A DNA stretch of 64,000 nt from Pempheris klunzingeri. Its lineage: Eukaryota > Chordata > Actinopteri > Acropomatiformes > Pempheridae. The stretch lies in assembly GCF_042242105.1 (NCBI RefSeq), contig NC_092013.1, forward strand, positions 4,273,987-4,337,986, in the 5' to 3' direction. The notes under the pieces were generated by a model. It was not told the DNA's origin and made no database searches. It saw only the letters and a list, made by a program, of their open reading frames with translations. Position numbers and translations under genes: made by a program. The first letter of the stretch is position 1. Each line of letters begins with the position of its first letter. Below are positions 1 to 16,206 of this stretch, piece after piece.

Positions 1-433
1 AACAAACATTAGTTACCGTTAATTATTGATATTTGATACATAGACGATTTGTCCTTTTGGACTGTTTGACCCAGAAGAATTGTTTAATTAATTTGTCACC
101 ACTCTGAAACATTTATTCTGTATCATGTGGTTTAGGAGTCCTACCACTGACTTCACATGAACCTCAACAGACCTGTTCACCAGAGTTGCACTGCTTGGAA
201 AGTGTTTGGTCCTCTCATTTTTTATCAGTGTTTCCTCCCATTCTTATAATTCAATCAATGACACTGATAGAAACTGTGAAATTGTCCATTTGTTGCTGCA
301 AATGAAGCCTGTTTGCCTTCAAACATAATGTTGGAACATTCAAGGTGTATTTACAGGCTTTCAGATTTGAATGTTTATTGTATAAATTGGATTTTACTGA
401 TTTCTGTGAAGGAGATTGATGTGTAACCTGTTT
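1..433. other. 3' flank and 3' UTR of itih3
   Basis: The stretch follows the itih3 stop codon in the direction of transcription. It is AT-rich and shows no exon-like open frame on either strand. The probable itih3 poly(A) signal lies at 374-379. I see no other gene here. Confidence 0.6.
374..379 (-). promoter_or_regulatory. poly(A) signal of itih3
   Basis: TTTATT on the plus strand reads AATAAA on the minus strand. It lies about 55 bases past the itih3 stop codon, giving a very short 3' UTR. The hexamer is seen; its use is inferred. Confidence 0.5.
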
Positions 434-3400
434 TTAAACAGTTTTAAAGAGGCCAGAGACAATGTAGTCTGTTTGCTCTCCATCGATGAGTCCTGTTCCG
501 TTATTGTGAATGAACCAGCAGGGAACATTGTCTCCGTTCTTCACATCCCTCCTGAAGTCTCTCTGCCAGCCTCTGTGGACAGAGACAGAAATGTGGTGTA
601 GACCAACTCAAACACAAAGATCCTTTCATTCATTTAGGACACATGACTGAGGCGTGTAGTGTACCTGGTCACATTGAGCTCCTGTCCTTTCACGTACATG
701 GTGGCGTCTGGTTTCTCTGGGACTTCACCTGGACGCAGGTCTGTCACCTCATATTCAACCCCGCGGTAGAACTGACCTGGAGGACGACCCACCGTTTAAA
801 GTACAAATCATTTTAAAGTATAATCATTATCTACCGTATCTCTCCACGGTGACAACTGCAGTAAAATAATTCAGGCCTTTAACCCTTTGCTAAATCTGTT
901 AAAGTGACTCCATCTAAATATGGATAGAAATAAATATATACAGTATTCATACATATATATATGTACATTTACAGTTCTGGTTTCATCTCTACCGACTCCA
1001 GAGGGAAATATCAGGCTCTTTAGATATCTATCGATCAGCCACTTTTATGTCTTTCATTTTATATTCATGTTATTCTTTTATTTCTAAGAGAGAACAGGAT
1101 GAAGTTAAATTCTACCATGATATGATTATTATGTCTGATGCTAAGTCAACCATTTATCCATTACTGTTAGAAACTATTTCACCCATCTGTCCATGAAGTA
1201 CACTCTGGGGTAAAAGTTCCCCTGGTTGGGAATCGCTGCCTTAAACCATGGCTCCACTCTCTGACTTGCGTGTCATGTTGTACCTAGCAGGCCGTGAACA
1301 GAAGGGGACAGGAGGTGGCTGTCCAGGGTGTAGAAACCCAAGTAGTCCCGGTGATACGGGTGCTTCGCCCACACTTTGTGCAGCAGGACGACAAACTTGA
1401 CCGAATCTTTTAGAGTTACAGTCAGGCTGCGATCCTTGGTCACGAGAAGATCCACACTGGAGGAGAAAGAAGGGGAGCGGAGGAAGGTGATAATCATTCA
1501 CTCCGAGGTGGATTTTATATTTCATATAGTTCTCTTTCACTGAAGGAGATAACTATGTGATGCTGCAGCCACGTACTTGGGTCCTTTGAGAGAAGCTGTG
1601 TCAGACCACTGCAGCTTGACACGTTTGCCGTCCTGGAACACCGAGATGTCCCGAGTGCTCACCTCCAGCCTCACCCCCAGAGTCTGGTGGATGATGCCAA
1701 AACGCCAGAAGTAGGTGCTGATTTTACCGTCAGGGGGAATCTTCTTGTCTCCGATGATCTGGCCATTGACCAAAATACCTGAGGGAGGAAACAAAATGGG
1801 ATTCAGTCGCAGTCACTTGCTGTTTAACTGCAGGGTTTGATTTAGTGGTACATACAATGAGGAGTGTCCAAAAGCTGAAAAAGGTCTAAAAAGGGGGTTA
1901 AAGGGGGCTTGGAGGACCAGGGGCTTCATCCTCCACTTGTCAGGATGATAATCAGGACTTGGGACTGACCTGGTTCTGGGTCTCTGACCAGGCTGAAAAT
2001 GGTTCCCGGTTTGTTGTTGATGTTGAAGCACAGAGCGTCGTCTCTGTCTGGCAGCTCGATCATGAAATGAGGATCTCCGTCCACTGCAGGTGACATCAGA
2101 GCACAGTGACAGTAATGAACACAAGGATGGGATTTTATTTTTCATGCGGTGTTGGCTCAGCATGCTGGTGGCAGCACTCGACAGGCCTGCAGAGGTGGAG
2201 GACTTCATCCAGAGAATTCATCAGCAGAAGGACAAGGAGTTCATTGAATGCATCGTGATATCAAAGTATCCTGTGAAGAGGATATTTGATCATAAGAGAG
2301 ATGTAACCTCAGCCTGCATGTTGATTTACTGCAGCCTCACAGGAGTAGTCCTATCTCTGTCCAACAAGTATTCATCTACATATTCTTCTCTGGTGGCTGC
2401 TGTAAGTGATATGATGATTCTACACTACAGGAACTGTGAAGGAGTCCAGTGAAGGACTGAATTTGTTTTCTTTTGTCTTCTATAATTTAGAGGGTTTTTT
2501 CTGTAATTTGTTGGATTTCCAAAATTAGTCTAATGTTTTTTTTGACTGGTAGAGGCCTTAGAAAATGTATATAAAGCAAGTATGACCCAGACTCAAAGAG
2601 TTTCACCCCAAACCAGTGTTCATTCAAGAAAAACACTTGCTTTCCTGTGAAACTGCTAGTTTAAGGAAGAGATGGCCCGGTCAGGTGATTATATCTGCTT
2701 TTTCCTCACATGCCAGAGGAGTCGCTGTGCTTGTGCATAAATCAGACACCACTATCTATACAAAAAACATGTGAGACCCTACAGGCAGATTCAGCATCAT
2801 TCAAGGCTGCTAATTCAGCCAAGACTTTAATTTGGTGAAAGTATATGGTCCCTGTTGCATCCCATCCCAGAAGTATAAAAATATGTATACTTACCTAAAT
2901 ATGTGGGAGGTGACTGGTAAGAATAAGTGTGCATTGGAGGGCCGTGATGCGGATATCCTAGGAACACAAACAATGCAATTCAAGTAAAAAGCAATACAGT
3001 GAATTGACTCAATCACAGGAGTCATGTTTGTGCTATGTGATTTAAAAAAAAAAACAAAAAACAATACTATCTTACCTCTTTCTCCTTTTTGTCTTTGCTC
3101 TGTCAAAAAAAAAAAAAAAAAACTACTTCAGACAGGAGCACAAGCCTCAGCTGGTGTTCTTACATGAATAGAAAAACAAATGCTGAAAACAGGGATTCAG
3201 TGCTGCTTGTGAACGTATTGCGGCAAGGGTTTGATTTGCCCGCTTGACAGCAGCCATGTTCAGGAAAGCCTGCCCAGTATCACCTTCTAAACCCTCTTCC
3301 TTACCCTCAGTCAGCTTGTCAGCAATGAGAGGGGCTTCTGTACCGTCCTCAGTTTCAGGCTTGGTGACCACCATGGAGGTGAGAGGGGTGACGAAGCTGT

Positions 3401-6400
3401 ATCGGAGGGACATGTCGAGGGCCTCGGCTGTGGCGTTGGCTTTCTCGTCTGAGGTTCCACTCTTGCTGCAAGAAGGAAAATATACTGAAGTTGCCATATA
3501 TGACACTGGCTTTAAGAAAACCACCAGGGAATCTATAAATTATTATTACAAACTTTATCTCAGACAAAAGCCAAAAAATATGATCAACTAAAAACGGGGA
3601 GTTGGTGAGAAACGTTTTCAGGCTGAAGCACTTCAGGTTAACTTGAGTGACATTACTTGAACTGACCCCTTCTCCAGTAGCTGCTGGATGGTGAGGTAGG
3701 CCCACAGACGCTCTGTGAAATCTCCAAAGATGTACTCCTCATCTGGGTACATCACGTCCCAGTCTGTAGCACTGGCCTGGCCCTGCACCTTGAAGTCCTC
3801 CTCAGGCTACATGGGAGTAAAAAAGAGAAGGAACAGTGTCTAAAAAGCAGAGTAATAAACACGTCTTCTATCCGCCTCAGCACGGCCTCCACATTTCTGC
3901 CATTCCCTTCTCCTCACCCCCTGACCGAACACTTCCACTAGGAAGTTGTCCAGGTCGTTGTCGGTCAGCCGGCCGGCCACCACGATCTCTGAGCCATTAA
4001 ACAACTGGTTGAAGTGGTTGGTGGTCAGGAACTCCACTGCGTTGTCGGGATAGTGAAGGTCCACCTCCAAGAGCAGAGGGCTGGACACCTCTTCGTAGAA
4101 ACCCTGGAATTAATTCATACACACAATGCATTACATCTATTTGTAGTTTCATCAAAAAGAGTAATTACATACAGTGGGGCAAAAAAGTATTTAGTCAGCC
4201 ACCAATTGCGCAAGTTCTCCCACTTAAAAAGATGAGAGAGGCCTGTCATTTTCATCATAGGTACACTTCAACTATGAGAGACAGAACGGGGGGAAAGAAT
4301 CCAGGAAATCACATTGTAGGATTTTTAATGAATTAATTGGTAAATTCCTTGGTAAAATAAGTATTTGGTCACCTACAAACAAGCAAGATTTCTGGCTCTC
4401 ACAGACCTGTAACTTCTTCTTTAAGAGGCTCCTCTGTCCTCCACTCGTTACCTGTATTAATGGCACTTGTTTGAACTTGTTATCAGTATAAAAGACACCT
4501 GTCCACAACCTCAAACAGTCACACTCCAAACTCCACTATGGCCAAGACCAAAGAGCTGTCAAAGGACACCAGAAACAAAATTGTAGACCTGCACCAGGCT
4601 GGGAAGACTGAATCTGCAATAGGTAAGCAGCTTGGTGTGAAGAAATCAACTGTGGGAGCAATTATTAGAAAATGGAAGACATACAAGACCACTGATAATC
4701 TCCCTCGATCTGGGGCTCCACGCAGGATCTCAACCCGTGGGGTCAAAATGATCACAAGAACGGTGAGCAAAAATCCCAGAACCACACGGGGGACCTAGTG
4801 AATGACCTGCAGAGAGCTGGGACCAAAGTAACAAAGGCTACCATCAGTAACACACTACGCCGCCAGGGACTCAAATCCTGCAGTGCCAGACGTGTCCCCC
4901 TGCTTAAGCCAGTACATGTCCAGGCCCGTCTGAAGTTTGCTAGAGAGCATTTGGATGATCCAGAAGAGGATTGGGAGAATGTCATATGGTCAGATGAAAC
5001 CAAAATAGAACTTTTTGGTAAAAACTCAACTTGTCGTGTTTGGAGGAGAAAGAATGCTGAGTTGCATCCAAAGAACACCATACCTACTGTGAAGCATGGG
5101 GGTGGAAACATCATGCTTTGGGGCTGTTTTTCTGCAAAGGGACCAGGACGACTGATCCGTGTAAAGGAAAGAATGAATGGGGCCATGTATCGTGAGATTT
5201 TGAGTGAAAACCTCCTTCCATCAGCAAGGGCATTGAAGATGAAACGTGGCTGGGTCTTTCAGCATGACAATGATCCGAAACACACCGCCCGGGCAACGAA
5301 GGAGTGGCTTCGTAAGAAGCATTTCAAGGTCCTGGAGTGGCCTAGCCAGTCTCCAGATCTCAACCCCATAGAAAATCTTTGGAGGGAGTTGAAAGTCCGT
5401 GTTGCCCAGCGACAGCCCCAAAACATCACTGCTCTAGAGGAGATCTGCATGGAGGAATGGGCCAAAATACCAGCAACAGTGTGTGAAAACCTTGTGAAGA
5501 CTTACAGAAAACGTTTGACCTCTGTCATTGCCAACAAAGGGTATATAACAAAGTATTGAGATGAACTTTTGTTGTTGACCAAATACTTATTTTCCACCAT
5601 AATTTGCAAATAAATTCTTTAAAAATCCTACAAAGTGATTTCCTGGATTCTTTCCCCCCGTTCTGTCTCTCATAGTTGAAGTGTACCTATGATGAAAATG
5701 ACAGGCCTCTCTCATCTTTTTAAGTGGGAGAACTTGCACAATTGGTGGCTGACTAAATACTTTTTTGCCCCACTGTATATGTCACATAGCTCGTATCATT
5801 TCCATCTACAAAAGTCAAGCTAAGGGATCACAGATGTACTCAGAGCCGAGATCCTCCACCTGGAGTTGAAGTGCTGCATCCGAACCCTCAAAAATTCTGC
5901 GGGCCAGTCCTTTGTTTTGTTTGCTCATCACATCCAGGAAGGAGTAATCCACATCGTTCCCGAATCCCAGACAGAACAGAGACATGTTTCCTCCGATAGC
6001 GGCACGCACATTCTCCTGGATGACCGGGAGACGTAACTCTCCTTCAAACGCACAGATGCAACATGCAGAAATGTAATAAGAGGAACGTTGAACAAATGTC
6101 TGCTATATCCTGCAGTATGTTCACACTCATGCTCACCATCATTTGGCATCCCATCAGTCAGTAAGATGATCATATCGATGCTCCTCTCTGGGAGGATCTT
6201 ATTCTGTCTGTCTTTGACCAGCATGTTCACGGCTCTCAGCACTGCATCATTGATATTGGTGCCTAGAGGGAAAGCACAAGAAATTGTAAAATGAACCATA
6301 TTGGAGAGTATTTCTGTCATTTAAAAGGTAAAGACAACATTTAACATGAATGCTAGTGTCACTTATGTTTCTAATTACTTCCTAAATCCTGTATCGCTCT

Positions 6401-7283
6401 GACATAGACCATAGCTTCAGCCACGTTTTCCTGGGTTGCTTTGGTGAGTGATTTCTTCCAGGACTCGATCCTGTTATCAAACTGGATGAGTCCGAAGTGG
6501 TCCTCCACGTGGATGTCTTTGAGGATGGCCAGCATTGCCTCTCGTGTCTAAAAAGAGTTACAAAGCCAGAGTTCAAAATGTGTGCATCAGTTTAGTAGCC
6601 GCTCACAGTCTGAACAGTCTCTCACCTGTTGTATCTTTCTCCCACTCATCGATCCGCTCCTGTCAATAACAAAGACCACATTCTTTGGGACTCTGGGCAG
6701 GTCGGATGGAGCAAAGAAGTGCACAAAGTGTCCGTTCACAATCTGAAGGGAAGAGAATCATAAAAAGCAGGAAAAGACTTGTGATCACTAAACTCCCTCA
6801 CTCTTGACAGGACAGTGGGATTCAAATAGATTGAAAGAACAGTGCTGGACTTCCCCCACGGGACAAAAATGAATTGCTGACCTGAATGTCCCCGATTTTC
6901 TCTGCTCGGTTCACATCATACTTGATGACAAAATCTCCGTCGATGAGTGTTCCCTCACAGCCTGGACACTTCCTCTGCTGCTCCATGGTTGGTGAGAAAG
7001 AGATGTGCGCCTACCAAAGGAAAACAATACGATGAGTTCAGTTGTGCTCTTGAGTCAGAAATTATAGTGAATGTGAAGAAAGAGGAGACCAAGATGACTG
7101 GATTCAGGAAGTGAAAGAACCAGAGATGATTTCTTCCACAGGCTGTTGTATCATGTACCTTTTTGTCTGTGACAGTTTTCTCCACCAGGGGGAGCAGCTC
7201 ATTGGACAGGAAGGTTGCATGTGTATCAACATGGGAAATGCCCTGAGGCTCATAGATGTTTGTCACAATCTGTCTCAGCACAG

Positions 7284-7336
<53 letters not shown>

Positions 7337-9390
7337 TCATTTATAAGAGAAACCACTCAGAATATCTGAAATCACCTGGAAAATTGAGGGCAAGATTTAA
7401 ACCTGGTCGTGGATTCACCTTGAACTCCTGGACCAGTTGTTTGGGTTTAACCCGGGTCAGGATCTCGTACTGGCCCAGTTTCCTCTGGAGGAGCTCCTCG
7501 TAGGTCAGAATAAAAGTCACGTTGCTTTTGGCTGCGATGTTGACAGACACTGAGAACTTCTCCATCGTTCTCCCAGAAGCCCTTCGATAACACACAGACA
7601 CAATCCTTTCATGTTAAAATGATCAAATAAGGAAGTGCTTATGTGTGTTTTTCATCTTGACCGACTCACTTGACCAGTCCAGCAGTCTGTCCAGAGGAAA
7701 CAGCCTTCTGATACTGTTTCTTAGCTTTCTCTTTCTCCTTCACCTCCCCAACATACACCTGACCGTCAATTTCCCTGCGAGGCACAAACACATTTTGTCA
7801 GACGTGCAGAAAGACGAGGTCTGTGCTGGCTGTCAAAGGTGCTGAGCTGTGACCGACATGCTGAAGTTGGTGATGAAGGCGGTCTTGGGCAGCTCCATCT
7901 CAAAGAAGATTTCCTGCGAGGAGTTTGCTTTGTTCAGAGCCTTGGAGGTCATGACGGTGTGGGCGAAACGAGACGTCACAGTGCAGTCCACCGTCACGCT
8001 GTACACCTCCACCTGAGACAGCAAGAGGTGGAAAGATTTAAACACTAATGAATATGGAAAGCCTCCCATCACAACAGTCCACATAGAGCAGTTTCACACA
8101 GTGAATTTCTGTGAGGTCTGTTGTTAATATGTCATTTGAAGCTTTGCAGCTGGTTCCAGTCCACAGCATGTCGCCCTGACTGGTGCCAAATCAAAAAAGG
8201 AAATTATAACAGTTTGAAAAAATGTTTGAAAATACATGATGTCACTGAGTCCACTTTGGGAGTGTTGTGATGAGACAGACTGGGTGAGTCAACCTGGGTG
8301 CTGTTTGCTCTAAGCAGGGACAGTGTGGACATTTAACAGTCAATTCAGTTTTTCTTTTTCTTTTATTTGCTGCTCAGTGACAGACAGAAGCAGCCTTAAC
8401 CGTGTTGTTAAGCTCTGTTCAAACATGACTAGGATCAAACAAATCAAAGGAAATCAATGTGCCTCTTGATCCAACCTGAGCAGATTTAATGTGAACTCTC
8501 ATTGCTTCTTTCAGGATGTCGCTATGCTCTACCTCTCCAAGTCCTTTAGTCCATCTGACCATCCTTCTTCTTAGATCTTTAAAGGCCATTTATATGCTTT
8601 TTTATGGCTTCAAGGCTCTTTAATACTTAGTTTGGTGATTAACAGCATTTTCTTTTCTCTTCTATCTATTGTGTGTGTGCACCTGTTGATGTGCTGTTGC
8701 TTACAGAGTAAACAATGTTGTATTGAATTGAAGATGTCTCATCAATAGAGGTGCAGATTATTTTCCTACCTTGGCATCATTTGTACTTCTTTTCTGTAAC
8801 GGAAAAACAATCAAAAGGAACATAATTGATTTGTAGATTTGGGAAATCAAAATGTAAGAGTGCCACTGTTTCCTTATGCTTTTTAATAATATGAATTATT
8901 ACCTGCAGTGACCTGGCTGCTCCTCTTGTCTCCTGCAATACAAACACAGCAGGGTGAACCAACATGCTGCCAAGATATTCGGGGAAAAACTACTGCAATA
9001 ACATGAACTAGTTTGTAAGAAAAACTTATGGGAAACACACATATACATACAAAGAAGAGAAGTTAATCATATAGTAAAACTGAGTAGGATTTAGGCTGCA
9101 AACTAGCACTGAAGGAGCACAGTTTGTGTTAAAGAGATTGTTCATAATAAAACATACTGGTGGTGAAATCAGGAACAATCACACAAGATGAATACTGGAA
9201 ATATTAAACTTCAACTATGAGACTTTGGGATGTCAAATTATGATCAGAGGACAAACATGTCAGCGTGTGAACTCACCTGCTGAGCTTCATGGGCCCCGGA
9301 GATGACCAGAGCCCCCCGGGCCAGGCCGGGCAGCCAGAGGCAGGCGCTGCCCCACAGCAGCAGCAGTCGAACACCCAGCAGTCCAGACAT
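434..9390 (-). CDS. itih3: inter-alpha-trypsin inhibitor heavy chain 3
   Basis: Secreted plasma heavy chain that is coupled to bikunin and hyaluronan and stabilises extracellular matrix. Coding exons: 9277-9390, 8903-8932, 8770-8793, 7858-8012, 7670-7774, 7419-7581, 7159-7269, 6882-7010, 6626-6742, 6379-6547, 6137-6262, 5860-6041, 3918-4103, 3667-3806, 3305-3465, 3076-3099, 2895-2957, 1970-2083, 1577-1778, 1284-1456, 665-776, 434-572. They join in phase to 912 aa (human ITIH3 about 890). Residues 1-26 are a signal peptide. A VIT domain begins near 57. CPGC lies at 249-252. A von Willebrand A domain begins near 298, with MIDAS motif DRSGS at 304-308. The linker at about 630-665 is Pro/Tyr-rich. 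DGDPHF at 668-673 is the site where the propeptide is cut (after Asp670) and chondroitin sulfate is attached. The ITI-HC C-terminal domain follows. [13 protein letters not shown] and the [12 protein letters not shown] region resemble ITIH3 more than ITIH1. The start is the ATG opening the signal peptide. Intron 12 carries a Tc1 element. The exon 4 donor (GTCGGT) is weak. Confidence 0.93.
2090..2452 (+). other. unrecognised 120-codon open frame in itih3 intron 17
   Basis: An ATG-to-stop frame runs antisense to itih3, just inside intron 17. The predicted protein is mixed in composition, with a [14 protein letters not shown] segment and a hydrophobic stretch near the C-terminus. I recognise no family, signal peptide or catalytic motif. 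It could be chance, a relic of a mobile element, or part of a gene fragment. Nothing shows that it is expressed. Confidence 0.2.
2625..2887 (+). mobile_element. degraded L1-type LINE ORF2 fragment
   Basis: Read on the plus strand from 2625, the translation shows motifs of the endonuclease region of L1-like retrotransposons: QE-HL, then [11 protein letters not shown], then [11 protein letters not shown] and LVKVYGP. At least two in-frame stops interrupt it, so it is dead. It lies in itih3 intron 17, antisense to the gene. The motif order is seen; assignment to L1/Tx1-type rather than another LINE clade is inferred. Confidence 0.75.
4172..4373 (+). repeat. left terminal inverted repeat of the Tc1 element
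   Basis: Pairs with 5574-5775. The inner direct-repeat motif lies at about 4354-4371 and the outer one at the tip. The arms differ by scattered substitutions only. Confidence 0.88.
4538..5559 (+). pseudogene. Tc1 transposase, frameshifted
   Basis: Codes for a cut-and-paste Tc1 transposase of about 340 residues, broken once. The first frame (4538-4798) carries the N-terminal paired-like helix-turn-helix DNA-binding half, with [18 protein letters not shown] at the start and a GRPR-like basic linker (RSGAPRRIS). The second frame (to 5559) holds the catalytic DD34E core: the first Asp in IWSDETK, the second in QHDNDPKH, and the Glu in NPIENLW, with 34 residues between the last two. The frames part at a run of five G near 4787-4793, where one base appears to be missing. 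No other stop or shift is seen, so the loss looks young. TATA-like and start contexts were not assessed. Confidence 0.92.
5574..5775 (-). repeat. right terminal inverted repeat of the Tc1 element
   Basis: Reverse-complement partner of 4172-4373. The inner motif lies at about 5576-5593. The final CACTG abuts the TA duplication at 5776-5777. Confidence 0.88.
7288..7334. repeat. (CA)n microsatellite
   Basis: About 23 uninterrupted CA units lie at the 3' end of itih3 intron 6, roughly 20 bases from the acceptor of exon 7 at 7269. Length change here could affect the splice acceptor region. The repeat is seen; the effect is inferred. Confidence 0.95.
8013..8769. other. itih3 intron 3, no further gene
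   Basis: AT-rich intron between the 24-nt exon 3 and the VIT exon. The part near 8640-8735 ends in a TTGAATTGAA tail that resembles fish retroelement 3' ends, but the match is too weak to call. No exon is seen. Confidence 0.5.
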
Positions 9391-10339
9391 GACTGAACTT
9401 CCACTGAACAGCGTCTGACTTCACTACTGGCGAAAGAGCCCTCTCTGCTCAGGGGGAGGGACTAAAACTGTGTGTGTGTGTGTGTGTGTGTGGGTGTGTG
9501 TGTGTTGTCCTGGAGTATTGACCAACATACCTGAGCTTAATGTGCAAGAGGCCCTGAGGAGTAAACACTGATGCTCATACAGCTCAAAGAAAATATCTGT
9601 GCTCAGGCTGAAAGTGAGTGAACGTTGGTCAGACTGAGACCAGAGAAACAAGCATCAAGTCCACTGGAAAATATCACAAAATCACCAATTACTGATACTA
9701 AAATTATATAAAAAATATTGCAACTAGATATCTGTGTTTTTCCCCATTATTTGTAATAAAACAATGTAAAACAAGCAGTTTGAGACACCTATCAGAGTGT
9801 ATTTATTCATCTGTGAATAACCAGAGAACACAAAAATAAAAACACATATCAAATATAAACTAATAAGTGTAAGTATATAAAATAAGTCCATATATTCATT
9901 TGCTTCTATCGCTGCTCACTGAGTGGTTTTTGCCCTCCTCCTCTGGACTCTTTCACTCAACAGCCTGCGTTGCTTCACCCGATGTGTGCACTTATGTCAT
10001 TTCCCACAACCCTCGGAGGAAACAGGGGAGCACTGTCAGAAAATCAGAAACACTCTTCTGTGCATTTTGAGGCTAAATTATCCAAAAAAGTAAATAAAAA
10101 AACCTGCTGATTGGGCAGACCAGTGCTAGATTTGACTAGAAGACTTGACCCAAACTCTCCAGAAATGTCAACAGATAACCTTCAGTTTGTTGCTCCGTTA
10201 CTCTGCTGTTTGCTTTGTTGGTGGAGTGGATTTACCAGGAAAATAATGCTGATGAGCATGAACTAAAGTAGTGAAGTTGCAGTTTTTCCCAGTTTAATGC
10301 CAAACAAACAAACATTACACTTAAATACAGGGGAAATAA
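9391..10339. other. spacer between itih3 and mustn1
   Basis: Holds the itih3 5' flank and a (TG)n microsatellite at 9469-9505, about 80 bp upstream of the itih3 start. The rest is AT-rich. No TATA box is convincing and no coding exon is seen. Confidence 0.5.
9469..9505. repeat. (TG)n microsatellite upstream of itih3
   Basis: TG units with one GG interruption, 79 to 115 bases upstream of the itih3 ATG. This places it in or next to the probable promoter or 5' UTR. Confidence 0.93.
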
Positions 10340-10345
10340 TTTATT
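10340..10345 (-). promoter_or_regulatory. poly(A) signal of mustn1
   Basis: TTTATT on the plus strand reads AATAAA on the minus strand. It lies about 315 bases past the mustn1 stop, a plausible 3' UTR length for this small gene. Use is inferred. Confidence 0.5.
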
Positions 10346-10659
10346 AAGAAAAGATTATCAGGTAAAAAAAAAGAAGAACAGTCTTTGTCAGCACTAATAA
10401 ATAAAAGTCACATCTCATTTCCAGCCACATTAATTCAAACCAAATCCTTTCTCCAGGTCTGACATACTGTGCAAAGTACAACAGTTGCTTGCACAGTAGA
10501 AACATCAACACACACAACTGGCACAAGACTGGTGTTTAACTGACCCATTTACCTCTCATATCCCACTTCATTTTCTAATTTTTTTTTGCAAATCCGTCGT
10601 GGTAGCATTGCCACTGATTCAGAACTACAGTGAGTGTGTGTGTGTGTTTCTCCAGTGGT

Positions 10660-15524
<4,865 letters not shown>

Positions 15525-15596
15525 TCCCTGGTGGTCTAGTGGTTAGGATTCGGCGCTCTCACCGCCGCGGCCCGGGTTCGATTCCCGGTCAGGGAA
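15525..15596 (+). tRNA. tRNA-Glu (CTC)
   Basis: Identical over 72 bases to the gene at 12491, with an intact cloverleaf, anticodon CTC and B box GGTTCGATTCC. A TTTT stop follows at about +7. It stands about 610 bp before a copy of prkcd exon 2, just as the degraded tRNA at 59520 stands before the real exon. Confidence 0.95.
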
Positions 15597-16206
15597 CACT
15601 GTTTTGAATGTCGTTGGTTTTGCATGTAAATCCTAAACAGCAACAACACTGTTACCATGTCACTGTAGCCTGAACAGTCCAGCTTTACCTCAGAAAATCA
15701 TATCAGATAAAGAATAACTTGTTCATCACTTCTTAAATACATGAACAAGTGCGACGATACAAATACAATAATTTCTGCATTTCTATTTAAGACATGTAAA
15801 TAAACAAATGCAGAAATGCAAAATTAAATGCATAGTTACATAATCAAAGAGATAAATGCTGGTAATCAAATGGGAAATAAGAAAATATCTTAAACAAAGA
15901 TAATATTCTTAAACATCCTCTGACTCCTTTCCTCCAAAAGTGGAATAGTTTTAGTTATTTCACTTTAGAGCTAAAAAGGTCATTTGATGTCAGGATGAGG
16001 AGTCAGTGGAGTCTATTCATGCCACACCCACACCGCCCAGGTAAAGCAGACTATATTATTATGAGCGTTAACATTTTAACAAATAATATCTACAAATGTT
16101 TCTTTCTGAACACTTGCTTGTCTTATAGTGCATATCTAACGTTAGAGACAAACACAAAATATTTGAAACCACATTTCTGGGGGGCTGTAGGCTGCAGCAG
16201 CTTTAC

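Larger units (their letters stand above)
4172..5775 (+). mobile_element. Tc1/mariner DNA transposon in itih3 intron 12
   Basis: This 1604-bp element begins with CAGTGGGGCAAAAAAGTATT and ends with its reverse complement. It is flanked by the TA target duplication (4170-4171 and 5776-5777). The inverted repeats are about 200 bp each. Each has an outer and an inner copy of a transposase-site-like motif (AGTATTTAGTCA outside, AGTATTTGGTCA inside), which is the IR/DR layout of many fish Tc1 elements. The single transposase gene reads antisense to itih3. The insertion lies between exons 12 and 13 and leaves both splice sites intact. High identity between the two repeat arms suggests a recent insertion. 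Confidence 0.95.

Noticed and set aside
4752-5186. 144-codon minus-strand frame
   Set aside because: Shadow of the Tc1 transposase on the opposite strand.
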